Assembly: GCA_021234155.1 (NCBI GenBank)
Contig: JAJEKV010000165.1
Span: 436,001 to 500,000 of the forward strand
Direction: 5' to 3'
DNA: 64,000 nt
Source of the DNA: Isoetes taiwanensis
Lineage: Eukaryota; Streptophyta; Lycopodiopsida; Isoetales; Isoetaceae
A program made the position numbers and the translations under genes. Below are positions 20,640 to 33,458 of this stretch, piece after piece (within the stretch, counting starts at the first letter, position 1; every line of letters begins with the position of its first letter). The notes under the pieces were generated by a model that saw only the letters and a list, made by a program, of their open reading frames with translations, did no database searches and had not been told where the DNA came from.

Positions 20640-21080
20640 ATCATAGGAGCAAGAGCAGACAGCATAAAGTGCGGAACACAGAGTTCCAACCTCCGTCGCA
20701 CGCCAATATAGCGAGGGCTAGACCCACCAACTGGTAAACTGGACCACTGCAAATCTAGAAAAGGTAAATATATAAGGTCGCAAGACCGTGAGAGTAAAAG
20801 GTGGACAGAATAAGATACGGGACAGAGAGGCTCAGCCTCCGCCATACACCAGGATAGCGAGGGCTAGACCCACCAACTGGTAAATGTGGACCACTATAAA
20901 CTCAAAACAAGTGCAAAATGCACAAATTGCGAAATGCAAAAACGTAAGAGTAAAAAGCGGACGGAATAAGTTACGGGACAGAGAGGCTCAGCCTTCGCCG
21001 TACACCAGGATAGCGAGGGCTAGACCCACCAACTGGTATCCGTACCACTACAAACTCAAATACACACAGATACAGTGTAC
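20640..21080 (+). repeat. LINE 5' monomers, about 150 bp, three copies
   Basis: GCGAGGGCTAGACCCACC occurs at 20711, 20857 and 21013. GGGACAGAGAGGCTCAGCC precedes it in copies 2 and 3. Tandem 5' monomers are known as internal promoters in some L1 families, such as mouse L1, and that role fits their place just upstream of ORF1. Confidence 0.75.
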
Positions 21081-21290
21081 GACCCCAGGCTACGTCATGT
21101 ATGGACAAGTACATAAATAAACGCAGGAGGACGAGCACCGAATCCCATGACATAAAAGAAGGAGATCATCGCCAGCCAATCATTAGAGAAGGGGAGATAT
21201 CGAGAGACTCGAGGAACAGAGCAAATAATGAATAGTGGAGGCAGAATAATTAATAAACGGTTATTCTAATATTTAAAATCAGGATTAACG

Positions 21291-22200
21291 GTGAATTTTG
21301 AATTAGCGGACCGTTTGAGGGTTTCGGTATATATACTTAATAGAATGAATATGGCAATATCGCATCGTACAGTCTGTAGTGATCACTCGGACGAAGAATA
21401 CAGCGGCGCAATACATCTCGAGGCTATGGCAGAAAGCACCAACCTTAGTCAGATAAAGAGAGCAGATGCGGCAAAAGCACCGGCAAGTCAACAGGACCTC
21501 AAAGATTTTCTAGCACAGATAAACAAGCAGCTGGAGACTAGGATACCCAGCATGGATGCACTCAACACGCTGGCGGAATCAGTCAACCATAACAAAGTAG
21601 CCATCGCCAGCATGGACGTGAGGATAGTAGGAGTGGAAAAGACAAGCGAGGAAATGTAGCGCAGAATGGACGAGATTGAGGAGGAGAAAGCCAAAATTCT
21701 GAATAGGTTGGTTGAATTAGAAAAAGGAAATGTTCAATTGAATGCATGGGAATCATTTGATAAAATAAAACCGCATATTGTAGAGTATGAGGAACAGACT
21801 AGAATTAGGCATGACGTTAGGCTGATATGGATAGCAGAGAAACCTAACGAGGATACGTACCAAGTGACTGCAGAGGTGATAGAGGTGGTCTTCAAAGAAC
21901 ACCGGAGCATCATTGTCAAAGCCGTACGATCGGGTCAATGGAGGGGGAGGGCGAGGCACATAAACTTGACGCTCAGGGACCGACCAGCCAAGGAGAGGGT
22001 GTTGCGCACAGGATCCAGGCTGAGAAATGTGATCAAGGTATAGGAAGCCCTAATAGTCATGCAAAGACAGGGGCTACACAGGGAGCTGGCCAAGGCCAGA
22101 GAACTGAACCAGACAGGGATACAGACGGGGGTCAAAAATGGCAAGGTGTTCCTGCACAAAAGAGTGCAAGAATTGACAGGAACGGGGCAGGACCAAAGAT
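21291..22200 (+). pseudogene. LINE ORF1 protein (coiled coil, RRM-like, C-terminal domain)
   Basis: The frame runs through TAG at 21657-21659 and TAG at about 22040-22042. An Ala/Gln/Leu heptad-like part (about 21470-21740) suggests the trimerising coiled coil. 'RHDVRLIWIAEKP..YQVTAEV' looks like an RRM strand pair. 'HINLTLRDRPAKERVLRTGS' and 'GKVFLHKRVQEL' match the L1 ORF1p C-terminal domain. In L1 this protein coats the element RNA. Beyond about 22205 several more TAGs close together suggest the linker to ORF2. Confidence 0.6.
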
Positions 22201-22482
22201 CAGAAGTTTAGGAACCAGGGAGGTCGATGGATGTGGAGAAGGAGAATATCAACCCACTGGGGGTCCTTGCACATTAGCACAAGAACACGGCATGGCAGCA
22301 TTAGCCCCCGACACGAGTCAGTACAGAGGGGAAGAAAGAGGGGAAAAAGGGGTCGGCGTAGACCGAATAGCACAAGCCGGGAACATGGATCCAACCCCGA
22401 CCATGAAGACAAGAGGGAGACCGAGAAGATTAGGAAATGGAGCAGAACACACGGAGACCCCGAGGTAGCAACCTCGAGGAAA

Positions 22483-23370
22483 GAGACGCTGAAGATATGG
22501 TATTGGAACTGTACTGGGTACCCTTGGGATGACGGGGAGAGGCTGGAAGGAGCACACAGTTGTGATATAATATGTTTGGTGGAGACGTGGGAGCACAACA
22601 TAAAGAGGCTGCCAGAGGAGGAAGGGTACCAGCTATTCACATGCTGGAAGGACAAAGATTTCAAGATTGGAAGAGGGAGTGCGGGATTAGCTTGTTATGT
22701 CAAAGAAAATGTAGTAAAAAGCGCATGTATTTTGCAATCAGATGTCAATAAGAGATACATGATTTTGAATATACAACTACAGAACAAAATAGAGTTAATT
22801 CTGATTTTAGCATATTATCCACCAAGCAGTGATAAACTAGAACTGTTAGAACTGGGGGAGACTATGATGAAATGGAAGGAACAGGGTCCAATGATATTAA
22901 TAGGCGATCTAAACGCCAGAACAGGGCAGGAACAGGCACAACTCACGAGCGTGGAAGACACAAATGGGCAATGGACTAGCACGACAAGATCAGAGGAATG
23001 AGATAGACATACAGAAGACAGAGCAGAAGTCAATGCCAGAGGGGAGCTACTACTAGAGATAGGCTCGACTACAGGGGTCACTATAGCCAATGGAGTACAG
23101 AGGTGGGAAGGGTCAGGGAAGTACACGAGCCAGAATGCACACGGGAAAAGTATAGTGGATTATGTGATAATGAATGACACTGCAACGGAGATAGTATCGG
23201 GATTCATGCTCCTAGAATGGCCAATCGGGAAAAGAGAGAGCCACAGACCCATACAATTGACACTTATGGGGAATGAACACACCTCGAGTGACAGACAACA
23301 AGAAACAGAGGAAGTTAAGGGGAAACTGAAAATACAGTTTCAAGAGAAGCATGTAGATGTATTTGTATAG
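22483..23370 (+). pseudogene. LINE ORF2 endonuclease (APE-like)
   Basis: Motifs in order: 'KIWYWNCTG', 'CDIICLVETW' (catalytic Glu), 'GSAGLACYV', 'LILAYYPPS', 'MILIGDLNARTG' (the GDxN motif), 'SIVDYVIMND' and 'ESHRPIQL' (catalytic His). This is the endonuclease/exonuclease/phosphatase fold that nicks target DNA for reverse transcription. In-frame stops are TGA at 22999-23001 and TAG at 23368-23370. The frame is otherwise complete. Confidence 0.75.
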
Positions 23371-23385
23371 TATATCAAAGAAGAA

Positions 23386-24756
23386 ATGGGAAAATGGAAT
23401 TGGGGGGCACACAGAGCAGACGAAAATGGAGACAGGCTTAATGATATAACAGTGAAAGTAGCAACGGAAGTTTTCGGAAAGAGAAGAAGAAAAAGGGGGA
23501 AGGATGCATTCAAAGCCTCGAGTTGGTACGACGATGAGTGCAGAGAACAGAAAAGAAAGGTCAGAGAGTAGAGAGGAAGAGAGGCATATCAAACCGAGAA
23601 AACGGTATATCTGAAAATGCTGAAGGCAAAGAGAAATAAAAACTTGGTACAGCACCAGTGGGGACTGGCTAAACTCCTGAAAAAACAACCCCGGAAATTC
23701 TGGAAAGGATTTAAAGGGAAAGGACAAGGGAATCAGAAAAATGGTAACACGCAAGACGATATTGGGGCAGACGGGTGGGAGAGATACCTGGAGAAATTGT
23801 ATAAGACCACAGCATCTCCAGCACCAATACCAGAGTTACAAGGGATGGACAAGCCGTGCTTTAGCACACAGGAAGTGATGATGGCACTAAATAGAATGGC
23901 CAATAACAAAGCCCCAAACCTATATGGGTTAACAATGGAATTATTAAAATGTGCAGATACAACAATAGGAAAACAGGTAATAGATATATTCAACGACATC
24001 ATACACACAGGACTCCCAGCCAGATGGGCGTATAACAGGGTGATACCCCTACACAAGGGAGGGAGCAGACAGGAACCTGGAAATTACAGAACCATAATGG
24101 TGAGTTCCATTTTTGCAAAATGGTTTGGAAAAGTTTTAGACAATAAGCTGAAGCAATGGGCAGAAGGAGGGAACCGGAGAGCACAGGGACAGGCAGGGTT
24201 TAGGCCGGAACACTCAACCACGGATCACCTAGTGACCCTCAGGATATTGGTAGAACAAAATAGAAATCAGGGGAAGAAAGTAATATGCTGCTTTGTGGAC
24301 TTTAGAAAAGCTTTTGACACAGTTCCGAGGGAAAAACTAATACAAAGGCTTATAGATATGCAGGCACCAAAGGATATGATAGGGGCAATTGCAAGATTGT
24401 ACTATAATGTATATGCGAAAATGGAAGAAGAAGGGAAAGCAATAGATTGCAACACGGGAGTCAAGCATGGATGCCCACTATCCCCCACACTGTTCGGAAT
24501 ATACATAGATGCATTGCAGGATTTCATAGCAGAACAGCAAGGGGACAGAGACGCTCCCATACTAGGGGGCACCAAGGTACCCATCATGCTATATGCAGAT
24601 GACCTGAGCATGATGGCCACAAAAAACAAGGGAATGCACAGGTTACTGAAACTGTTGGAAAGCATCTGCGAAAAGACAAGGTTGACAGTTAATCTCGTGA
24701 AAACCAAAATAGTCTTTTTCGGCCACAGGAATAGACACAAACTGTTTAGATATTAG
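23386..24756 (+). pseudogene. LINE ORF2 reverse transcriptase
   Basis: It reads 'MANNKAPNLYGLTMELLK', 'GNYRTIMVSSIFAKWFGKVL', 'QAGFRPEHSTTDHLVTLRIL', 'CCFVDFRKAFDTVPREKL', 'GVKHGCPLSPTLFGIYIDAL' and the active-site 'IMLYADDLSMMA'. All seven RT blocks are seen. Stops are TAG at 23569-23571 in the domain before RT and TAG at 24754-24756 after it. The RT itself is open for 379 codons, which suggests recent activity or functional constraint until lately. Confidence 0.85.
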
Positions 24757-25770
24757 GGAACGGAGCTAGAAGAATCAACAGAATACAGATATCTGGGATA
24801 CGACATGCACGACACAGGGATATGGGCTAAAGGGGCAGATACAAGATTCCAAACAGCCATCGGAAGTTACTACAATATGAAAAATGTCTGCAACAAAAGT
24901 AGGATAATAAACTGGGAAATCAAATGCTATTTGTTCAGCGCAGTAGTTGCAACTACACAACTATATGGAGCAGAGGCCTGGGGACCGGGGCTAACAGAAA
25001 AGAAATGGGAGAAGCAGGAAGGAATTTTCAGGCAATGGCATAAACAGGAATTCAAGTTGAGAACAAATACACCACAAACAGCCATAGTATATGAGACGGG
25101 GCAGAAACCGATGGAAGTAAGGGCATGGGAAAAGACCATTAGATATCTCATAAGAAACAACGCAGGTGGGAAACCGAATAAGTTAGTGAATATCGCGATC
25201 AGTGAATCAGCGAAAGCCCACATAACCGAGAGCAACGGTTGGTTTAGGGATGTAGCAATGTGGACAAGAAAAACGGGGATGAAACTGAGAGACCTCATTA
25301 GTGAAGGAGAATGGAATGATGAATGGGCGAACAAAGCTACGCAAGCTTGGCTGCAAAAACACACGGGGCCCAAGACAATATGGCTTATGACAGTATTCAA
25401 CCCGGAACAGCAGATAGGACAGCAGATGTATCAGGATAATTTACTAGGAAAAGCCAGGAAGGATATCCTAGCAAGATTTAGAATGAGAAGCCATGACCTA
25501 AGAATTGAAAAGGGCAGATGGTGGAGAATAGAGAAAGAGGATCGGATATGCAGAATTTGTAACAGAGGGGAAGTGGAAGATGAAAATCATATGCTAAATG
25601 AATGCCCAGTATATGAAGACATCAAGAACAAGTACAGAAATGTAAGGTGGGGTCAGCCTGTACACACCATGATGGCAAGGACAGAAACAATGAGGGATCT
25701 GGCAGATGCAATACGGGAAATGACGGCAAGGCACCGGGAAGTACATAAAGAAAAAGGGCTTCTGTTATGA
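24757..25770 (+). pseudogene. LINE ORF2 C-terminal region with Cys/His finger
   Basis: In frame after a single TAG, 'STEYRYLGYDMHDTG' and a 321-residue frame follow. 'RICRICNRGEVEDENHMLNE' with the next CP forms the C-x2-C-x8-H-x4-C finger found near the end of many LINE ORF2 proteins (zf-RVT-like), where it aids RNA binding. It ends in TGA at 25768. No RNase H motif is evident. Confidence 0.7.
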
Positions 25771-26008
25771 ACCGCCTGAGAGGCGCACCATACCTGCCTT
25801 GAAATGCTCAGCTCAAAGTTGATTGATAACGACGCACTCGTGCACGGCCTTGAAGCCGATCCAAAGCGGGGTGCCGGTATTAATAGAGAAAAGTGAGGCC
25901 TTCAGAAAAGGTTACATTGTAAACCAGCATGATGTGCTAGTAGCGCCCATCAGGGAGCTCGCCCATGCTATATAAGTCCACGGGCCTCAGGGCACAAGGG
26001 ACAATAAT

Positions 26009-26206
<198 letters not shown>

Positions 26207-26213
26207 GGGGGCA

Positions 26214-26720
26214 GACCATTTCTTTCAGATTCCAGATCAAGCTATACAATAGGTATGCTTCTCCATGATCTAGATGCTGCCAGAACTTTTTGGATCCAAC
26301 TCTGCTAGATAGTCATCCTATAAACTGTAACCTAGCTTCTGTTGGTGGTATGCATCGTTTTGAGATTTGCCATGCAATTCTAAAGGAGATTTTACAAGCC
26401 ACTACAAAATTCTCTACAGTTTCCATGGCATGTTTGCCATGAAACATGCCATTCTCTAGATTGCTAAATTTGTTCAAATAGCTAGCCTCATTCATAATAT
26501 GATGCACGGTTTTTTACTCAATCCCTTATATTTAGAAACTTGAATCGTGCACTGCAATGTTTACAGAATGCAAGATTATAGATAAGATGTTATTTTTAAG
26601 TGGCTAGCTGGGTCAAAAAGAGTCATAGGTACATCTTTTATTATGAAATTTTAATATATTGTTTGGCTAATGCTTTTCTTGGAATTGACATTGTGATATG
26701 CACATTTTTACAGAGGTTCA
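26214..26720. other. No gene seen
   Basis: Spacer between the LINE tail and the phosphatase fragment. Nothing supportable was read on either strand. Confidence 0.5.
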
Positions 26721-26727
26721 CGATTCC

Positions 26728-27056
26728 TATACTGGTGCTCGAATTGAAGGGGACTTGACACTGAGTGCATGAACATGATTTGGGTTTGATGGTGAAGTGA
26801 ATCACAAGTACAGCCAGACAGTGACAGATTTTTTGAAGTATTCTGTTGTTTGCCACTAGCACATGTTTTGAATGAGAGAATTTTTATGGTGCATGGGGGA
26901 CTTTTCAGAACTGATGGTGTAAAGCTAGCTGATATTAGGAAAATGATGGCGGCTGGATCCTTGAAGGTCCCCCTGAAGCTAGCTATGGCAGGAAGAGCAG
27001 CATATGATGCCGTTGGCATCGCTTCAGTCTATGGCCTAACTTTCTATGAAGGCTAG
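26728..27056 (+). pseudogene. PP5: PP5-type Ser/Thr phosphatase fragment, internally deleted
   Basis: 'YTGARIEGD' matches the segment at the start of the PP5 catalytic domain. It is followed at once by '[18 protein letters not shown]' and, after a frame change, by '[19 protein letters not shown]' and 'DGVKLADIR', which in PP5 lie some 150 residues further on. The metal-binding segments GDxHG, GDxVDRG and GNHE are therefore missing. The tail after 'DIRKM' is not PP5. A dead fragment, probably from a gene with exons lost, not an active phosphatase. Confidence 0.7.
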
Positions 27057-27059
27057 GCA

Positions 27060-29300
27060 ATACCTGCACTGCGAAACCCCGATGGAGATACCATCGATTG
27101 TGGATCTGTGGATCTTCAACCACGATTGCAGGCTTGCGGCTAAGAGTTGAGATCAGGTAACAAAAATCCAGATGCAAAAAAGACAAAACGTTGATGTAAG
27201 CAGAATTTTGATTTGCAGAAAGAACCTTAGATTCCCTATTCGAAGGAGCAAATCTTGCGCAACTATGGTCAAGGAATCCAGAACCTGTTCAAAAAATTCA
27301 GCCTTTTCCAAATTTGGATGATTGCAGGAGGCTACTCGATGGCAGGTATGTTCTTCATTTTGTCACTATTGGTTTTGTTTTTCATGGATGTCTGTAAATG
27401 TGGATAAAAGGAGCAGAACAAACATCTTGCATCCATGCCAGGTCAATTTTGATGTGTTTTTTTATCTTGGCTGCATTAGGATGATATGCTAGCAAGCAAA
27501 GTCTGCTTCCGAGATACCAGTCTACTATATCCCAGGTTTGTCTGTTGTGTGTGTGTCTGGCTTTATACGGGTTAGAAATTAAGGGTAAATAAGTTGGAGA
27601 ACCTGCTTGCAAGTGAACATAATGGAATTAAAGGCATGTTCACACATTATACAACATTCTGCAGCTTCTCAAGGTTCATGTAGAACTAATTAACAATCAA
27701 CGACTGCCATCTTAATTGCAACATGATGAACAACTAACTGTAAAAGAGCATCTCCTCTTGGAATTTATAACCTCTTAAGTTATATGGTGAAAACATATGA
27801 CCCGCATTGGAACAATGTGTCATTTTTTCAGATCTTGAGTACTTGATGTCGTAGAATTTTTAGATGCGCAGAAATGATAACCTTGACAACACACTTCTGA
27901 TGACCATCAAGGACATGTTTGTTGCAAGGATATACACCCCGTATTCTGACTAACTACATTTGTATAATACATGCTGTCTATCTGGATTTCTTCCAATTAA
28001 TCAAGTCTAAGTCACATGTAAAATCAAGTATACCCATTTGGGTTGGGTTTTTAAATCCTGCAATTACCATTTTATGCTTACAAATAGGTAGTTGAAAACA
28101 TGTTTGTCATACAGGTTTTGCATTCTTTAGAAGTTTGCTTAGAAGGAATCTCTTCCATATGCATTCCCAAATGGGATGACAAAAAACATTTCCCTCTTGA
28201 CATGATGCGGAGCGCTGCTTCTCCAGGTTTTGGTGGCCTTTTATGTGACAATATGTTTGTGGTTCAGAGTAATTCTTTTTTTTATCTTTCTTGAATTGGG
28301 TTTTGGTGGCCTTTTTTGTGACTTTATGTTTGGTGGTTCAAGGTACTTCTTCCTTGATTTCTTTCTTGAAATTGCATGCAATCAACATCTATGCACAATA
28401 TATCTTCCAGCATGTGCATGGGAATAAATTACTCTTTTAAGTTCTATGACGCATTGACTGCTTATTTGCATATAGCCATCATCGTTGTTGTTATGTCATA
28501 TTGAGAACAACATTTTCAATCTGGTTTGCACCATCAAGAACTTTTTGTATTTAGGCGATGCTTTTTGAAATAAATTCTTTGTTGTTATAGTATGTAGGAA
28601 TTGCAAAAGCTAAGCTTGGAGCGAGATTTATGACAACTCTTTTCAAAAAGATGAAGTAAAAAAGTGGGAAATATACTTATAGAAAATAAGGACCATCATT
28701 AATGCACTGAACTAGATTCTAGTATTTGTGTTCAAAGTGGAAATTTTGGATTCCCCAAACACAATTAAGTTGTGTACCATCAAAGCTAAGCTTAGAAAGA
28801 CAACATGTTGAGAAGGGACATGGTCATGTCCATGGACATGGTATAGGAGTTGTAAAATAGAAAGGTGATAGACTGAGCAAGACTCAATATAAAGCAAATC
28901 TTTGTTAGCACAAATGTATATGAATGTTAACAAGACCGTTGATTCATTAGCATTAAAATACAAACAAGTTAGCTATAGTTTTGTCACACATCTTAGAATT
29001 TCATTTTGAACATTTTCATTTAAGAATTGAAGCATTTGCCACTAGGAATTGAAGCATATATTTGAAGACATTTTTCCCGTAGATAGTAGAAATTTGTATT
29101 TAGTTTTTGGCTCCCTTTATCAAATTTACATATTGGAATTTACTTAAAACAATAGTCTATTGTTAGATTTAAAGAAAAAATGAATGTTTGCTCCTATGCA
29201 ACATTCTCATGATAACCCACTGCATAATTGTAAGTTGCCATATAACCCAAATAGACTAAAATAGTAACATGACTATAATAGTACGGTTGGGACTTAACCA
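27060..29300. other. No gene recognised; 73-bp tandem pair at 28226-28343
   Basis: Mostly AT-rich sequence. GGTTTTGGTGGCCTTTT occurs at about 28226 and 28299 with a diverged remainder, a 73-bp tandem pair. Short ORFs show no family resemblance. Confidence 0.5.
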
Positions 29301-29306
29301 AAAGAG

Positions 29307-29434
29307 AATGTTGCTATTGTCGAGGATACATTTGAGGACCTAAGAAGGTTCTTCTAAAGAATATCTCAAGAATGTTGCTATTGTCTAGGATACATTTGAG
29401 GACCTAAGAAGGTTCTTCTAAAGAATATCTCAAT
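29307..29434. repeat. 64-bp tandem duplication, two near-identical copies
   Basis: AATGTTGCTATTGTC starts at 29307 and 29371. The copies differ at one or two bases (CGAGG versus CTAGG), so the duplication is young. Confidence 0.9.
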
Positions 29435-29562
29435 AGCATAATTGGGTTCTGAATAGAGGCATAGATGCAGATAACTAATTGAACCTAAATAGAGACATAG
29501 AAGCATATAACTAATTTAACCATAATAACATTGCTGGCTTATCATTTATATGTTTTTAGCTT

Positions 29563-29592
29563 ATGCCCAGCAACGCTGGGCATCCTAACTAG
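29563..29592 (+). mobile_element. Helitron 3' terminus
   Basis: A perfect 9-bp stem ATGCCCAGC-AAC-GCTGGGCAT (29563-29583) is followed six bases later by CTAG (29589-29592) and then T. Plant Helitrons end in a short GC-rich hairpin about 10 bp before CTRR and insert between A and T. The 5' TC end was not located, so the length is unknown. No Rep/helicase coding is near, so this would be a non-autonomous copy. Confidence 0.6.
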
Positions 29593-29948
29593 TACAAGAT
29601 GTTTTTTGATGCAAAATTAGTTTGGCCTTGACTTTTTCCAGTCGACACTCTAATTTTTGCCTTGGTTTTGTTGTCACTAATTCTAACACACTCAATAAAT
29701 GGTGCAATATTGCCACCAATTCATGTTCAAAACAAAAACAGGATGCAATTTCTTGCTCAAAACATAGGGAAAAAACTCGAGGTAAAAAAATTGAACAGTG
29801 GAATAATTTCAAAATAACGGAATCGTGGTTTTCCCGGACTAGAACAGCAGGAACAAAATGAAGGAATGTCTTGAATTTTCTTTCCTTCTTTCATAGACAG
29901 ACAAGAGCATTGGATCCTTTAAGCAAAAAAGATTTTTAGCTTGATTTT

Positions 29949-30625
29949 TTGAGAGATAGAACAATGGAGGATGTGATTGGTGAGGAGATGAAGGATCTAG
30001 AAGCAAAAAATGTAATCCTTCAAAACATCAGGGATACAATGCAATATATTAAGCTATCAAATTCAAATGACGGTTTAGCAGTCAAAAGAACATATTTTTC
30101 CATGTCTGTTACTTCCGAGAAAACTACACAAGTTAGTGGCAGAAGAAGGGGCAAAGTTTTAGGTGTTCATCCCAGAAATTTTACATTGACAAAGAAGAAT
30201 TCAATGAGAGCGCTTAAAATCTGGAATTTTTTGTTTTTTCCTTCTTTCACCGAATTGAGTCTACATTGCACGAGAATTACAGAGAAATTTCTAGCTGCCT
30301 CTGTAGAGGGTCAGCTACATTGAATTCTCCTCTCTCTTAGCTTTCTATGGACACCAAAATCTTTGCAATCATCAAACAGGGTGCAAGATTTACTTGTGGT
30401 TTCCTTTGTGGCTCTCCATCCAAATTGAGGAATTCTATTATAACTAATCAGTGGTTCCCAGATCATCTATTTCATCAAGAATACTCTTTCGTTTCGAGCT
30501 GTACAGAATTTGAACAAATGCTCAATTCTTGGCTTGAGGAATTTACTGGGAGCAATCAAAGTTCGGCTATAGGCATTTTCAGAATTGATGAAAAGATTTC
30601 TATTAAAGTATACCCTGATCAGTAA
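29949..30625 (+). other. Two unrecognised ORFs 5' of the L1
   Basis: Frames 29949-30323 (124 residues) and 30347-30625 (92 residues) are open. The second is rich in aromatic residues with 'FTCGFLCGSPSKLRN'. Neither resembles a family I know. They may be leader sequence of the L1 or part of another broken element. Confidence 0.2.
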
Positions 30626-31056
30626 GCTTGATAATTTGCCCTTGAAGTGCTTATTATGGCAGATTTATGGTATTCTGATCTCTCAAAATTGTTAGGTAGT
30701 CTCTCTGCTTTCTTTCTTTCATAATTATAGCCTTTCTTGTCCTTCTTGTTGCTTTCTCCTGAGCTTTCTCCATTCAATTATGGCCTCGTCTGAAAATTCA
30801 AAAAAAGGAAAAAATATCTCTACTAAAACCCTAAACATTAGTCCAATCTCTTTTCTGCATTAGTTTATGCTCCTGCCTTCCAGTGATCGAGCCGATCTTT
30901 CATCTCAGTTAAGTAAATTCCATAATCAACCCTCTTCTTTATTAAATTTGAAGATTTCTCTAATCTGATCTTAATAAAAAAGGGATATATCATCTTGATC
31001 GATCCACTCCGATTTGGGATAACCTATGCAAAGATCCTGGCTACAATGGTGACCTA

Positions 31057-32097
31057 GTGCTTGACACAAATGGAGTGTCTATTCAAAATGGACCACAGAG
31101 ACCTGTCGCGGAAATTCTCACAGATCAAGAGCTCGCTAACAATTTAAATCAACTGAAAGCTATGACACCTCTTTCGGTACACCTGTTCAAAGGTATCAAG
31201 CTACACTCCCCTGTGATTGCCTCTAGAATTCAAACTTTGCAAAACACTGTTGTATTGGTTAAGGTTGATAAGGTCGGGCTTAAAATTGAAAGGATGTAGG
31301 ACTAGCTCCTCAAACTCCATAAAGGAATTGTCATAAATTCAATCTTTTGGTTAAACTTCCCATACATTATGATCGAATGTGGCAACTCTAGAACTGCCAA
31401 CTTTTTTCTTAAAACTGGTCGCCTTACCTATGATACTTTCCAATTCTATTTCTTAAAATGGTGTTCCAACCTCCCTTTGCAAGATTTTGAGAAATTATGC
31501 ATTGCTTCTGTTCCAATGAGTGATCTCAGCCCTATTTACTGGCATGAGGAATGCTTTTCAAATATCTTTAACTCAATTGGATCCTACTTTTCTAAGCCTA
31601 TTCCAACCTCCCTTCCTTTCATTGACTTCTTTGGTTCTAAAGCTACTCTACAATTAAGATGGATTGGTCCACCAATTTTTTGCCGTAAATGCAATTCAAG
31701 GCATTTTTCTTGCACAAACTGCTCGACCACTCCTGCTACATCAGAAATTCACGTCATGGAAAAGGGAGTAAATTCTGATAATCTTCAACAAAAGACTCTA
31801 AATCAGCATGTCAAAAACATAGTGTTTAAAGAGAATCAGAGTATACAAAAAATGGAATCTTGGAATAATAATGGCAGTTACAGAAGAATTCAAATGAAGA
31901 AGAAGAAGGTTGCAGAGAAAAAGGATATAAAAGATGATCTACCTCTTCTGCAAAGTCAACCCTCAGAATATTCCTCCTTGGTAGAGCCTCCTGTCAGAAT
32001 CACTGTTTTGAACAGAGGCAATATGGCTACAGTTAACAAAAGTGTAGCAACTAAGGAGAAAATCCAATTGCAAGCAGGCAATCAACTGAATGTGTAG
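31057..32097 (+). pseudogene. L1 ORF1-like, DUF4283 and zinc-knuckle region
   Basis: Frame 31369-32097 reads 'SRTANFFLKTGRLTYDTFQF', 'MSDLSPIYWHEECFSNIFNS', 'TLQLRWIGPPIFCRKCNSRH'. The layout of a hydrophobic strand, a 'P..W..E.L..I...IG' block and a short Cys/His motif matches plant L1 ORF1 proteins (DUF4283 plus zf-CCHC_4). These bind the element RNA. The upstream frame 31057-31299 is probably its N-terminal part. They are separated by stops near 31297. Confidence 0.5.
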
Positions 32098-33458
32098 ATT
32101 CTCAAAGGCCGTGTAGAATGGAACAGAATAGAAAACTATTAAAAGGGAAAGCACTAATGGCTCTCAATACCATTATCTACACAAAACCCTTAATAGTATA
32201 TTGGAAACCAGTAAAGATCATTATCAGCAAAATATGGCAGGAATGAAGCATAACAAAGGAATTGTTATACATATAGCTCCTAAACCTCCTGCAGAGGACA
32301 CATTGAAACACAATGTGAAATATGATTTGAATGGCAAGAATTTATCCAACACATCAGCTACAGGGATTAAGATTCCATTAATTAATGATTTGAAAAGTTC
32401 AGAAGGAAGCATGGGTACTGATTTGCCTGCTGCCTTACAAATACATAAGTCTCCTGGATTTCTCACTCCTCCAGCACAAGATCTACCTTCAGCTAAAAGC
32501 CAAGATGTCCACATAAGCACGACCGCAAATAGCCCCTCAAAGGTTCTCTGTTCAAATCGTTTTAATATTCTCACTGACCTATCTGAAGATTTTTGTGCAG
32601 ATACAATGGAGCCAATTGCCTCTGTTCCCTCTTCCCTCAATTCCCCTGAACCAATTATCCATCACACATCTGACCTCATTGATCTCTCCCCAGAAAATAA
32701 CAGCCAACCACCAATTCCAGATGAATTTGATAGCTTATCCCCAGGCATTGCAATTCAGATTGCTGAGCTACAAGAAGAGTTTAATTTAAAAGATATGTTT
32801 GTTCCGGATTTAGAGGACAAATTTAATAATATGGACTTCAGTAACACAGGGCAGAAAGATTTTATTGAGAATGATTATATCAACAAGGAAACAATAAGTT
32901 ATCCAGGAGCAACTAAGGTTTCAGCTAATGAAACAATGTGTAGCAAATCAGATCAACTGCATAAAGGCATAATCAATTGCAGTTTAGGGATAATGGACAT
33001 TATTGGCACACATACAGAGCCGATTCTATTAACACAGGAGATGCAAGCTCAGGTAAACCAGGGAAATCTTGTAAACACTGAAGATATGGAGCAACTCATT
33101 TCCAGGCAAGTCTTAAACTCTCCCAACCCAGAAATTTTGATTTCTAATACTTCTTTAAATCATGATTGTTGTAACTCTAAATTTTGGGATTGCTCTCACT
33201 CTTTAGCAAAATTAAATCCTGGTAAGGAAAATTCCAACCCAAATTCCCTTATTGACACCAATTGGGAAGATGAATCCTATCTACATAGGCCTTCTGATGC
33301 AGATGAGGGAAAAAATAAAAAGACTCTGTTTGAGAAATCTAAAGAAGGGGAGGAGTTGAAATTAACCTCCAAGAAAGGGCATGCTTCATTTGGAACCCCA
33401 CCTGCTAATACCAGACAGAAAGCATTATGTTGTCTTAAATGTCAATTTGCTTCTTCCA

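Noticed and set aside
22318-25400. Long minus-strand ORFs opposite the LINE
   Set aside because: They are shadows of the plus-strand ORF1 and ORF2 frames, rich in Cys, Ser and Leu as expected from reverse reading.
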